Shown here piece by piece: positions 10,750 through 21,379 of a stretch of 64,000 nt of DNA. The first letter of the stretch is position 1, and each line of letters starts with the position of its first letter. Origin of the DNA: Brachypterus glaber (Eukaryota > Arthropoda > Insecta > Coleoptera > Kateretidae); NCBI GenBank assembly GCA_958510825.1, contig OY294047.1, forward strand, positions 41,245,229 through 41,309,228. The letters run 5' to 3'. The position numbers and the translations under genes are program-made. Below the pieces are notes generated by a model. That model worked only from the letters and a program-made list of their open reading frames with translations, had not been told where the DNA came from and ran no database searches.

Positions 10750-11380
10750 AGAGTACAAAGATTTTGGGCTTCTAGTTCACCTAAATAAAAAGCTTAATTC
10801 TACTCATTATTCCTTACGAGTAATAAAACCCTACGTGAATTTTGATACATTGAAAATTGTCTATTTTTCAAACTTTGAGTCCGTTTTAAAATACGGTATT
10901 ATTTTCTGGGGACAGAATGCCCGTGCTGTTTAAGGTGCAGAAGCGAGGAATGCGCACGATTCTGTGATTGAGATACAGGGATTCTTGTCGAGGCCTCTTT
11001 CGAAATAATGAAATTCTAACTCTAACGGGTTTTGTATTTATGAGTTACTCATTTTTATGTTTAAAAATAAATCGTTATTTCAACAATATCGGTCTAATCT
11101 AAATAGAAATATTTATTTTAACGTTCCTCGTCATAGGCTGGCGTAATTCGAAGAGGGTTGTTTGTATGTCTGTATATCTGTCTTCAATAAGTTACCCGAA
11201 GACATAAGAGCCTTAAATAATCTTAAATCCTTCAAATCTAAGGTAAAAGCCTTACTAATTAATATTGAACCATATTGTATGCAGGAATATGTCTTTTGCG
11301 TTGACCAGTTTCATGTTCACGATAGTCGTATAGGTTTTTTAAAATCATATGATGTGTCATTATCTATGAAATAAAGTTAT
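10750..11380 (+). mobile_element. jockey-like LINE relic, RT C-terminus and tail
   Basis: One open stretch from 10754 encodes YKDFGLLVHLNKKLNS and then NFESVLKYGIIFWGQ, the hallmark strand after the RT domain. After frameshifts, 11171-11374 encodes FNKLPEDIRALNNLKSFKSK, the usual end of jockey-type ORF2. A tail of TTATT units follows (to ~11391). It is 5'-truncated and broken near 10930-11160. The adjacent MITE at 11393 inserted in or just behind this tail. Confidence 0.85.
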
Positions 11381-11392
11381 TTATTTATTTAA

Positions 11393-11525
11393 GGGCCACG
11401 CACCAATGATGGTTTAACTTTAAACTTGGATTAAATTGACGGCTGACCAATCAGAACGCAGCATTTTTAACTTAAACTTGGTTTAGCTGAGATAATCCCG
11501 TAACAAAAGTTGGTGCAAGTGACCC
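11393..11525. mobile_element. 133-bp MITE, PIF/Harbinger-like
   Basis: The terminal inverted repeats are GGGCCACGCACCAA (left) and TTGGTGCAAGTGACCC (right). Both sides are flanked by TAA (11390-11392 and 11526-11528), the 3-bp TWA duplication typical of PIF/Harbinger elements. The interior contains two near-copies of the TTTAAACTTGGnTTA motif. There is no ORF. Confidence 0.8.
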
Positions 11526-11866
11526 TAAAGTCTATATTTTAAACAAACGTAAAAACTAAATTAGCTTACTTACACACGCTGTGTCATAAACTTTACGAAC
11601 TAATCACGTAACCTTAATCCCACTCTTACAGCTTAAGGGCAGATTAATGAAGGTATAAGGTTTCTGTCACATGTGGGAATGGAAGTGATATAAAATCCTA
11701 CCAGGCAGAAAAATCTTCCCACGCAACAAAAATTCTTTCAAGAATATAAAATATGTATAAAGATATTTATGCTAGAATAAATAACAAAATAGGTTTAAGT
11801 TTATCCATCCAAATAGTTGTAAAACTATTTGTAAAAATATGATATGCTTCTTATTCCATATTCTAT
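11526..11866. other. no feature recognised
   Basis: AT-rich intron between a MITE and a foldback element. Nothing is supported. Confidence 0.4.
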
Positions 11867-11867
11867 A

Positions 11868-13310
11868 CAGGGTGATCATTTGAAAACGATCCATCCGAAA
11901 TATGTTGTAAATAAAAAAATGTTAAAAACTATTCAATTGGTTTTTTGAGGGGTAAACATAACGATTGCGTAGAATGAAAAGTACGTATATCGGTTTTCAA
12001 TAAATTTGTCACTGACATTAAATGTCTTTGTCAAAACTTAAAAATGTAGGGGAGATTATATCACCATGTCCATATTTTTTTCTTGTAAGCCCTATTTTTC
12101 AAAAATAAATATATTTTACTTAAAATTTTGTCAGTATTCAAATTTGCTTTACATTTTGCTTTCCACCAAAATCTCGGAATATATACTGTCCGAGAAGTAG
12201 CTGGAAAGCAGTCCTTGGATTGGTAAAAAAATCATGTTTTGTATTGCCTATTTTTGCGTTTTATGGCTTTATATGCAAAAACACATTTAAGTAAAAAAAT
12301 CTGTCTGTAGGTCTGTCGGTACACAACTTAAACTATAAATTTCCTGATTCAATTTTTTTTTTGGTGATTATCGGGCTCGCGGGTTGGGAAAGTTTTTTGG
12401 ATGAAAATCTTGCATAACTTGAGAGAATCCATAATAAACCAAAGAAGTGCACTGAAAAAACTAAATATAATGATCTACAGGAGTTAAAAGTTGTGATTCC
12501 AAAAATATATCATAACTTTTATGATGAACTTATTCACCTTAAATAATAATTATTAATTTTAATTTGTTCAATTTGTGGAAGGACAATGTTAAAAATTATC
12601 GAATTTTTAGCCCTCCGATAAAAGTTTATTAATAGTATTGAATAGTTATTTTGGTTCCAAAATAACTAAAAAATATTTTTAAATTGTTAAAAATAATCAA
12701 ATTTTTGCTCCTCCAATAGAGGTTATGTGTTATTATAAAATAGTAAAAATACTTATTTAGCCAAAAACAATCGGAAACAATTTTAAAATGTGCTATTGCG
12801 TAATCATTTGAAAACGATCCACCCCAAATACCTTGTAAACTAAGCACAATATAAAAATTAACAATTATTTCATTTTGTGCTTAGTTTGCGAGGTATTTGG
12901 TGTGGATTATTTTCGAATGATCACCCTACCCTGTATTACGCAATAGCATATTTCAAAAATGTTCCCGATTGTTTTCGGCGAAGTATTTTTTACAATTATT
13001 TTAGGACAAAAATAACTATTTTATTTCAATTAACTTTTATTGGACGTTCAAAAATTTAATGATTTTTAACATTGCCTTTGCTTAATAAAGTTATATAATA
13101 TTCGTTAAAGAAACTACCTTGGTTTTGCTTTTATTTATCGGTAATTAAAAAATTATCTGTGATCTCATCTCCCCTATAGTATAAAACTATTGACGTTCAC
13201 ATTCAATGTCAGTTTAAAAATTTAATATGTCAAAAAAATATCCGAGCTTTTCATTCTACGCGATCGATAAGTATTGTATGTTAACTCTACTCTCTCTGGG
13301 TAATTTTAAT
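11868..13310. mobile_element. large foldback composite with CAGGGTGATCA ends
   Basis: CGTAGAATGAAAAG (~11967) and GGGGAGATTATATCACC (~12050) reappear inverted at ~13250 and ~13165. Sequences at 12580-12830 reappear inverted at 12900-13070. The centre, 12803-12935, is itself a palindrome of the terminal motif (ATCATTTGAAAACGATCCAC) with a 10-bp AT-rich loop. The left arm carries an extra ~350-bp insert (about 12160-12520) that is absent from the right. There is no coding potential. Confidence 0.65.
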
Positions 13311-13601
13311 TTTATTTTATCAGTAAGCATTTCTGCTTGGGTTTCAATGCTGGAGTTTTCAATAAAATATAAATATATATTTATATATATTATACATATA
13401 TTTTAAATACTTAAGTTTTTTAATGTTACTCAAGGTTTTAAATGAGTTTTGAATGTTGCTTGTATTTCTACTTGTATTATTATAAAAAAATTACTTGTGT
13501 AAATACTACTTTGTATATCACCAAATAAATGTGATTATGATTATGATTGTGATTATTTAATTTTATCCAAACTCTCACTACTTAACCACAGCTATTTCAA
13601 C

Positions 13602-13641
13602 AATAAAATCTTAGATAGAAATCCCCATCTAAGATTTTATT
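13602..13641. repeat. perfect 15-bp-arm palindrome
   Basis: AATAAAATCTTAGAT (13602-13616) and its exact reverse complement (13627-13641) flank a 10-base loop. It is not followed by a T-run or linked to a gene end. Confidence 0.7.
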
Positions 13642-14041
13642 TAACAAAAAATATGTATACTTTTTCATACACATGGCAGTTAATGTGTTAATGTAAATTA
13701 GTACCAACCAAAAAAAAACATTTCTTGTCTTATATTGGTGTTAACAACATGTTGTTTAAGATTACATTTAAAAAGCTAAATCCAATTAAAAACTCTTTAA
13801 TATTCCCAAGAGAAATTTCACTCTAAACTTTAAACTAACATTTTTTAATTATTTAGTTTTTATTTTTCCAAATGAATATAAATTGGAAGAAAGAATAAGT
13901 CAGAGCAGTCATCCTCGTTGTTATTCCATGCTGTGCAGGCAAAGGAAATTAAGGCAATATACCAAAATGTACTGCTAGTAGGTTCAGTCGATCACACGCA
14001 TATTTGTTTTCAATACCAGGAAAATAGTTATTTCTAATACA

Positions 14042-14153
14042 AGGGCGACAAGTTAAGTTTTGATTGAGTAGGTTTTTAGAAGCCGAGGGCCGGCCGATGG
14101 GGCCGGCCCGAGGTTAATAAACCTACGAAATCGAAATTAAACTTTTTGCCCGT
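14042..14153. repeat. 56-bp-arm hairpin with GGCCGGCC core
   Basis: The arms begin with GGGCGACAAGTTAAGTTTTG and end with its imperfect complement AAACTTTTTGCCCG. They close on GGCCGGCC-GATG-GGCCGGCC at 14089-14107, an extreme GC island in AT-rich DNA. A smaller relative with the same outer GGCGGG...CGCCCG ends lies at 14673-14731. The type is probably a non-autonomous foldback element. Confidence 0.75.
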
Positions 14154-14672
14154 GTATTATACAATATTTTTTATTCGATTGTTACTAATTATAATAAATT
14201 ATTAAAATATACTTAATTTTAAATTGCAAAAAATATTTCTTTTTACTGTCTTATTACTTATCCATGACAAATTGATATCCAATCAAAAACAATTGAATCG
14301 TTTCTTTTGTGGGCGGTTTCATTTTAAAATTAAAAAAGCTATAGCTTGGCGATTAATTAATTAATTTCTGTTAAATGTGTCTGTTATAAAAATAATAATA
14401 CTTCTGAAACCGTTCTATGAATAATATAAATATTCAAATAGATTTTACAATTGAAATTTTGTGTTTTTAACTTATTTAGGGGGTAAATACAGATTAATCA
14501 GTTAACATATATTTTGAGGTTATGTTATAGAAAAATAACTTATTTTGTATGAAATGATTATAATAACTGTATCTGGTCAAAAAGAACAGTTATTTCAAAA
14601 CCAAAAGGTCATATTTCTTTATAAATATTACAGTAAAGGTAAAGTATTTTCTTTTAAAAAGCTAAAAAAGTC

Positions 14673-14731
14673 TTGGCGGGCTAAAAAAACTTTTTGGCCC
14701 TAGGGCCACAAAGTTCAACTTTTCGCCCGTA
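14673..14731. repeat. short hairpin related to 14042-14153
   Basis: TTGGCGGGCTAAAAAAACTT pairs imperfectly with AAGTTCAACTTTTCGCCCGT around the core TTTTTGGCC-CTAGG-GCCA. The shared end motif suggests the same element type as its neighbour. Confidence 0.65.
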
Positions 14732-14924
14732 AAATATGAATTGAGAATAAAAATAATTTCTAATTACACAGGCCTATAAAAAATAACTCAAATTTCTTAA
14801 CCAGACTATTTTTTCTTACGTATTTTTGGGTGCTGAAAACAGTGAAAAATCTCGCTGACCCTCAAATGTTGTCAAAAAACTGCAAAAATTGAACAGATTT
14901 TTTTTTAATTTTAAATAAAATTTT

Positions 14925-15305
14925 AAAAATATTTAAATATTCCATCAATCTATTTTCTGATTAGCGTACAGGTATTGGTAGACTGACAGTTGCGGGATAC
15001 TGGCCCTCTTCAGTACCGAGAGTCAACCCAGTACGCTTATCGAGAAAACATTTTTTGACTTTATTCACGAAATACATAAAGTCATGAGATTGATGTAGCC
15101 TGTCTACTTCTAGCAATAGATGGCGCACAAGGCTATCTACATCAATCTCATGTATTTTGTGAATAAAGTCGCAAAATGTTTTCTCGATCAGCGTGCAGCG
15201 TTGACTCTTGGTACTGAAGAGGGCCAGTAGCCCGAAACTGTCAGTCTACCAATATTACTCTGTACGATGATTGGAAAATAGATTGATGAAATATTTAAAC
15301 AAATC
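14925..15305. mobile_element. ~380-bp foldback MITE
   Basis: Arms of ~160 bp run inward from AAATATTTAAATATTCCATC and its complement GATGAAATATTTAAAC. Both contain TTGGTAGACTGACAGT, CTGGCCCTCTTCAGTACC, GAGAAAACATTTT, GACTTTATTCAC and GAGATTGATGTAG, or their complements. The unpaired centre is ~40 bp (TACTTCTAGCAATAGATGGC). No ORF is present. Confidence 0.85.
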
Positions 15306-15851
15306 TGACTGGTTGTTTGGACTCAGTTCCTAGCATAGAATTTAAATGTAGTCAATTTAAATTTATTTTATTATTATTTATGGTTTAGTTAATGTTAGTT
15401 ATCTACGGCACTGGATTATGGATTTATAAAATAATAATCAGAAATCTATAATCGATTTTTCACGCTGTAAGCAACCGCCCTCAGGCGGAATTATAATTAA
15501 TTAGAAAAGATGTCCGTTAGCAGGACAATTAGTACAAAAAGGTATTCAGTCAAGAATTGAAGCAAACTTGTGCGCTGAAATAACGCACAGATACGGTATT
15601 CGTGAAAACGATACGAAACGTAAAAATGCAGTAATAATATAAAATAAGTACTAAGTTATGTGTACGATTGTTTAACATTATAATCGATAAATATTACCGC
15701 GGGTTACACGGTGGCTTTATTTCACAAAAACTCTAAAAAGCGTGAAAATACTTCGCGGATGTGCCGAAATTTGGATTTCTCTGGAACAGGGGCCCCTTTC
15801 ATCATTAGACAACACCATCAAGTCTAAGTAAGTCGCAGTCCACTAATATAT
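15306..15851. other. low-repeat, CpG-containing stretch before the gap
   Basis: No repeat partner is seen. CpG frequency rises from about 15460 to 15790. It may be single-copy intronic or regulatory DNA. No exon was found. Confidence 0.35.
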
Positions 15852-16051
15852 NNNNNNNNNNNNNNNNNNNNNNNNNNNNNNNNNNNNNNNNNNNNNNNNN
15901 NNNNNNNNNNNNNNNNNNNNNNNNNNNNNNNNNNNNNNNNNNNNNNNNNNNNNNNNNNNNNNNNNNNNNNNNNNNNNNNNNNNNNNNNNNNNNNNNNNNN
16001 NNNNNNNNNNNNNNNNNNNNNNNNNNNNNNNNNNNNNNNNNNNNNNNNNNN
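15852..16051. other. assembly gap (200 N)
   Basis: Exactly 200 undetermined bases, a placeholder length, so the true gap size is unknown. Any exon inside it would be invisible. The minus-strand frame spanning it is an artefact. Confidence 0.99.
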
Positions 16052-17146
16052 CGAAAGTGTGGTAAAAGGCGAAGATCATATAAATTCAGGCGCGATTCGC
16101 GTAAATTCGCGTTATTTCGTCTAGGGGAAATTCCTTATTCTAGAGCAGTATGGGTATTAGACAGTTCTTATTATTTCGGAACTAACGTTTATACATGTAA
16201 ACGTCTTGGAACAGTGCAAGCGTGTCACGTGATTATATGTCTTTTCCGCTTTGCTGTTCATAATCACGGACTGAGAAAGAGCGCACGGTAGTATCGCGAC
16301 TAGCTTGAAACAAAATTAAACCTTCTATTTCCCAGAGCCTTCTGAAAATACTCAAAAGGGAGTTTATTATTAATAATTATAATAATTATTATTAAATAAA
16401 TTATTAAATTAATATTTTATATATTTTATCTAACATCATATAAACTTTCTATAATTTTATTTTAATATCAGGCCATTACTATAGTTAATTATTTTATTCG
16501 CAACTGTATATGTGATAAATACAACAACAATACAACAATACAACATTATTAATACATGTATTAATAATGTTTGGGAAGTACGTGATTTCTTGTCCCACAG
16601 TTTTCCACGCCTGGACCTGACCTGTAATAAAACATAGAGACGAGTAGACTAATTATTACTGGTCTGCAATTTAAATAATTTATTTCCGCTAGATGGCGCC
16701 ACCGATTAAAATATCATTATTAATGCTTAAAGCAAAATGGCTGAACTGCTGTCATGATAAACAAGAATATAACCTAATACATTTCGTTTAAAAAACTTAA
16801 ATGTACAGTTTTATTCTGTTTTTTACTTTTGAGACTGAGAAGGATAATAAATGTTATAAGCGGTGCCTTGTGAGCTATCAACAAATGTTTTTTGTTGTTG
16901 TTTATTTGGGTTACGCGTATGTGGAACTTCAGTTTTATATGATTGTGCTTTTCTTGTGAAATGCAGGAAAAAAATATTTGTGTTAAATATGAAGCGGACT
17001 CATAAAGAAGGAAAGAAAACCATTAGTCCAGCCCGCGCAAGATTATTTTGTGACAGAACGGGGCAGCGAAATGACGTAGGGCAACATATCTGACCTTGCG
17101 CAGTACGCATCTCTATCAGCTGTGAAATGCTGGCGGTCGTAAAACA
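16052..17146. other. low-repeat region after the gap, unassigned
   Basis: The stretch just after the gap is CpG-richer than average (GGCGCGATTCGCG at ~16090). It contains a perfect 30-bp palindrome at 16542-16571. A 76-codon + frame (16863-17093) follows an AG preceded by a weak pyrimidine stretch at 16967. Its product resembles nothing I know and no donor follows, so it is not annotated as an exon. Confidence 0.35.
16542..16571. repeat. perfect 30-bp palindrome
   Basis: AACATTATTAATACA is followed immediately by its exact reverse complement, with no loop. The flank CAACAACAATACAACAATAC is a short CAA-type low-complexity tract. Confidence 0.8.
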
Positions 17147-17253
17147 ATTCATCACCCCAGTATTCATTTGTCTTATCTCCAAAAATCCCCTAGTAAAAAT
17201 GTTAAAAAGTCCAAAAATAGAGATATGGCAAACCAATACTGGGGTGACGAATT
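17147..17253. repeat. hairpin, ~33-bp arms
   Basis: ATTCATCACCCCAGTATTCA at 17147 pairs with AATACTGGGGTGACGAAT ending at 17253, with four or five mismatches over the arms. The loop of ~38 bp is AT-rich. It is probably a small foldback element. Confidence 0.65.
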
Positions 17254-17974
17254 ATTAGTAGTTTGTTTATACTGTCAGTACTGTCAGATGGTCGTTTGTT
17301 ACTGTTCATTTTTCGACTTCTACTGTGTTTTAATTGTTTTTTTTTTGCTGCATTTGTTTATAACTTTAAACCTAACCTGTATTGTTGCTTTATGAAGAGC
17401 AAAGGGTCAATCCCTGGTGTACTCAAAGTAGGTGTACAAAATCCCGAAAAATTCTTATAAAATCATTTTAAAAAACTATTTCGATGTTTCTTCGTAGATA
17501 TTTATTTTTTTTTGTTGAATTTTTTAAAATTTTTATTTGACACACAAAACTAAGGTTAAAAATACTCGTCAAAAACAACAATAGTAGTGCGCATGTGCAA
17601 GTTTGATTCAGATGCGCTAGGCACATTTATCACAGTATTCCTCAACGGCTTTGGAGGTCTTTCCTTGTCTATGAGCGGACTAAACAACTAAGTATTATAG
17701 TATTATTTTCTTCATTTAAATTCAAATATATATGATAGGTTTAAAAAAAATAGTTTTTTATTTTAAAAATAAAAACAGTTGCGAATAAAATAGTATACAG
17801 GTCTCCCGGAAAATGGTACTTTTCCGAGTCGACTATCTATCTGTTATCTACTGTTTAATATTTATTTTGTTATTTGGTTTCATGATGACTTTTGCCTATT
17901 TTAGATAGCAACAATTTTGCTAAAATAAAACAGTATTAATTATTGTTTTATTTTCGGTAATGCATAAAACAATA
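17254..17974. other. no feature recognised
   Basis: AT-rich intron. No exon or repeat is supported. Confidence 0.35.
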
Positions 17975-18693
17975 CAGAGCGGTTCAAAAGTCGCCCCCCC
18001 CCCTCTTAACTTTTGAACGAGTTTAGATATCGACTTCAAATTTAGAACCTAAATAAGACAACTTAAACTATCTTTAGGCATATATTTAATACTTTTAGCT
18101 CTTAAAATGTGGGCAGGGGGGCATGGAGCGACAATTTTTTAAATGGAAAGGTGGGTCGTGTGATACATCATTTTAAAGCTTATAAAATTCTTCATTTAAC
18201 TGTATATTTTTTATTTTTTTAACATTTTTTTTGGCTTTAAAATAGAGTAGAAAATGGGTATTTTTGTCAAAATTTCTCTAAAAATCCAAACAATTTTTTA
18301 AAAACGCCTAATTTCACAATGAAAAAAAGTAAATTATATTTTTCAACTAATTTTAGTTGACATAAATAAAAATTAACAGAAAAAAACTTAAAAATTTATT
18401 TTTTTAGCACAAAAAACTGAAAAATCAAAACCTTAAAAAACATGTTTAAATAATTTAAAAATATATGGTTATATAGAGAATTTTAAAGGCTTTAAAATGA
18501 TGTATCACACAACCTCCCTTTCCTTTTAAAAAAATTTCTCCACATGCCCCCCTGCCCACATTTTAAGAGATAAAAGTATCAAATATATGTTTAAAGATAG
18601 TTTAAGTTGTCTTATTTAAGAGTTCTAAATTTGAAATCGATATCTCAACTCGTTCAAAAGTTAAGAGGGGGGGGTGACTTTTGGACCGCACTG
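17975..18693. mobile_element. MITE family A, copy 1 (719 bp, TA target duplication)
   Basis: The element is flanked by TA on both sides (17973-17974 and 18694-18695), as in Tc1/mariner-type insertion. The ends are CAGAGCGGTTCAAAAGTC and GACTTTTGGACCGCACTG. Inner arms pair over ~300 bp (CTCTTAACTTTTGAACGAG, GATATCGA, TGGGCAGGGGGGCATG, GTGTGATACATCATTTTAAA). A second copy, in reverse orientation, is at 59903-60616, and an arm fragment is at 37854-37945. No transposase gene is present. Confidence 0.9.
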
Positions 18694-18943
18694 TATAATG
18701 AAATTTTCATTAATTTTTTACTGTTTGTGAGGAGCCAAGTAATAATGAATTTAATAGATCTATGAGCATTAATGGGTTAATGGTGCATGATAAAAGTAAC
18801 TTCCGTCTATACTAGTGCACAGAGGACCTTACGTTATAAAAAATGTTCAAATAGTTTTTGGTACGGCTATGAGTAAAGCATTTATGTGAGATTTTAAAAA
18901 ATTGTCGGTGGGTGTCCCCTAAGATATACATTTTTACATTTTT

Positions 18944-19191
18944 GTTTAACCTCGTACTATTCTACTTAATTAAGCATCCCCTAAGTCCAGGACTTGTGTG
19001 GGCTAGCAGTAGAGGAAACCACCGGCTTTAATTGACTTCCAAACCAATTTATAGGGAGTGTCCGCTTCACTTACGCCAAATTTCTATTATTAATTAACTG
19101 AAAAAGGCAAATCGGCGCCGGTGAGAATCGAACTCGCGCTATTTGGGTAGTAAACTCGTCAAGTATGACTACACTACACCAATCCTCCCAT
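18944..19191 (-). mobile_element. tRNA-derived SINE (family S1), second subfamily head
   Basis: Read on the minus strand, it begins TGGGAGGATTGGTGTAGTG and has a strong B box, GAGTTCGATTCTC. It then follows the S1 body (GGCGCCGATT, TTTTTCAGTTAATTAATAAT, GCCGGTGGTTTCC, AAGTAGAATAGTACGAGG) to a short TTAAACA tail. The tRNA-like head differs strongly from the copies at 1625 and 26651 while the body is conserved. The head may therefore have been exchanged. Confidence 0.85.
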
Positions 19192-19901
19192 AAATATAGA
19201 ACCCCTTTGTTTTCTCGCTTAGTTTTATCAAAATAAAATTGATACCCAACATACACATAAAGTTTTATCCTTAAATCAAATTTTAAAGTTGCAATATTAT
19301 TTTAAAATTAACGTAAGAAATTGGGAAAAATGTCCACTTTTAAAGTCCAAAGTTAAAGCCAAAATATGGTTTTACTTTCAAATTTTAATTTAACAAATTC
19401 TGGTACCGATAGCCAGTAACTAAATTTCAGGTTATCCGTGCCGAAAACATTTTTTACAGTGTAAGGACTCTTAGATATGTGAACTCAAGTTTAGTTTTAC
19501 ATTATGGCGGCACCACCGATCTATTATCCTAATCTATAGGTGTGTTTTAAATTACAATTTGTTATGTGATTTAATATAAACTAAAACATAACATTACAAA
19601 TTTTGACCATTACTATGGACATAGGGTCCACTGTGCAGCAACGCTTTAATTTTTTTGTTCTATCGTTTGCAAAGCACTTAAAATGGAGTGAACTTAACTA
19701 ATTACTTTCATTAATGCCGTCATTATTTCCAAAAATGTTCTCCCAGATCGACTTTATAATAATAAAGTTTAATTTATGTAGATCATAAACTATAAAGGTC
19801 AACCAAAATATCTTATTGAATATTCTAAATAAAAATTTGTCCAAACTTGTGTTTTCGTCTTGTTTATTGATTGATAAAACCGGCACACAAAATAAAAAGA
19901 A

Positions 19902-20063
19902 TGTCGAGTGCGGTAGAAAAAGTCAATTCTTACGTACTTTGGGTCGCTGAATCTGAATCCGAGATCAGAATTAAAAAAAAATTAAATAAATCGAGTGCGG
20001 CAGACCAGACTAGTCAATTCTTACGTATTTTGGGTCGCTGAATCTGAATCCGAGGTCAGAATT
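19902..20063. repeat. two tandem ~87-bp units
   Basis: TCGAGTGCGG, GTCAATTCTTACGTA, TTTGGGTCGCTGAATCTGAA and TCCGAG occur in the same order at about 19902-19974 and 19989-20063. A related string, TTTTGGGTCGCTGAAACCGA, lies in the foldback at 21380, so the units probably come from that family. Confidence 0.75.
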
Positions 20064-20499
20064 TAAAAGTTAGAGTTCACTTTTTTTCTAACCTAAAATA
20101 TAACAAACGTAATACTCTGTCACAGACATCTTATTTATGGCACGTTACATGTAACAACATGTATACAACAGACATGCCGTAAAAATTACGCCTTCCTTTA
20201 AAACATTTAAAAGTCGAACAATTTTTTTTAAATTTCGACTTATTTATCGTTAACCGTATTCTTTATAGCTATAATTATATAATTATAAATGAAATAGAAC
20301 ATAATATTTAAATGAGTTATTTATATTATATAATTTGTACCATAATGTTATTTTTGTTAATTTTGACTTGGCAGGGAAATTTATTTAAATAGCTTGGTAG
20401 AAGAAAGAAAAATATATATTTATAAAATAAAATTAATCATAAATAAACAACAAGCATAAAATTCTGATTTTTTTTGCAATGGATAAACCCTATTGTTTT

Positions 20500-21110
20500 T
20501 ATTATAACGTATTTTTTGTTGACTTTTCTTTAAACTTTAAAGATCATGTGGATTACGTATGCAGTAAGTGCTGTAGGAACTGTTTAGCCCTGAAAAGACT
20601 ACACCAAATATGTAGTGAAGATGTTGTTCGTACATTCTATATGTCTAATTTCTTATCTGTAGTAAGATATGCAATTATTTTATGGGGTAATACATCTACA
20701 TCTGATAGAGATTTTGTTATTCAAAAAAGGGCCATTAGAAATATGTTTGGATTAAAATTTAGGGAATCATGCAAAAATAAATAAAATTATAAACAAACGC
20801 TTATTAACTTTCCCAAGTCTCTATATTTTGGAAATGTTAAAATTTGTTAAATTAAATATAAATAAATTCAAATTATTAAATAATTCTCATGGTTATGAAA
20901 CACGTCATGGTACTAATATTGAATATCCCATTCATAGACTGGAATTACAAAAAAATAATCCCTACTATTTTGGCGCGGTTTTGTACAATAAACTGCCTAG
21001 GCAGATAAGAGAAAGTTTATTATTATTATTTATAGACATGGCGTATTCCTTACGCCGACAAATTTTAAATGAACACGTGAAAAATCCGTGTATGTCCGAA
21101 AGGTACTGAG
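20500..21110 (+). mobile_element. jockey-like LINE relic, RT C-terminal region
   Basis: The first frame encodes SLNFKDHVDYVCSKCCRN, then LALKRLHQICSEDVVRTFY, then VVRYAIILWGNTS and VIQKRAIRNMFGLKFRESC. This is the classic post-palm region of jockey-type ORF2. After a stop and frameshift at 20782-20830 comes LLTFPSLYILEMLKFVKL, then GYETRHGTNIEYPIHRLEL and LYNKLPRQIRES. It is 5'-truncated, with no endonuclease or palm, and dead because of the frameshift. No clear poly(A) or short-repeat tail follows 21110. Confidence 0.9.
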
Positions 21111-21379
21111 ACGCGGAAGTCCGTAGTTAGTCGGAGTTCGGAGAAATCACAAATTGCATGCTATCCGTAAAATCTATGCCATTTCTGTGGCAGAGGGTTA
21201 AGAATATATTGATAAAAACATGATTTTAAATACTAGAGGAAGTTTTTGTAAAAATAACTAAAAAATAATAGAAAATTTTACTTGTTCCACTTTAGTAGTT
21301 CTAAAAACCTTTAATTTACTTTTAAATAAGCATTGTATTTTTTTCTCTATTGTTGCTATTTTTTATTTTAAAACGAAGC

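Noticed and set aside
13602..13641. Transcription terminator
   Set aside because: The hairpin lacks an adjoining gene and this is a eukaryotic intron, where such terminators do not operate.
15843..16079. 78-codon minus-strand frame
   Set aside because: Nearly all of it is the N gap; artefact.
16863..17093. 76-codon frame as an extra exon of the split gene
   Set aside because: There is no convincing acceptor and no donor after it. The frame ends at a stop and is incompatible with the clean phase-0 join of exons 1 and 2.
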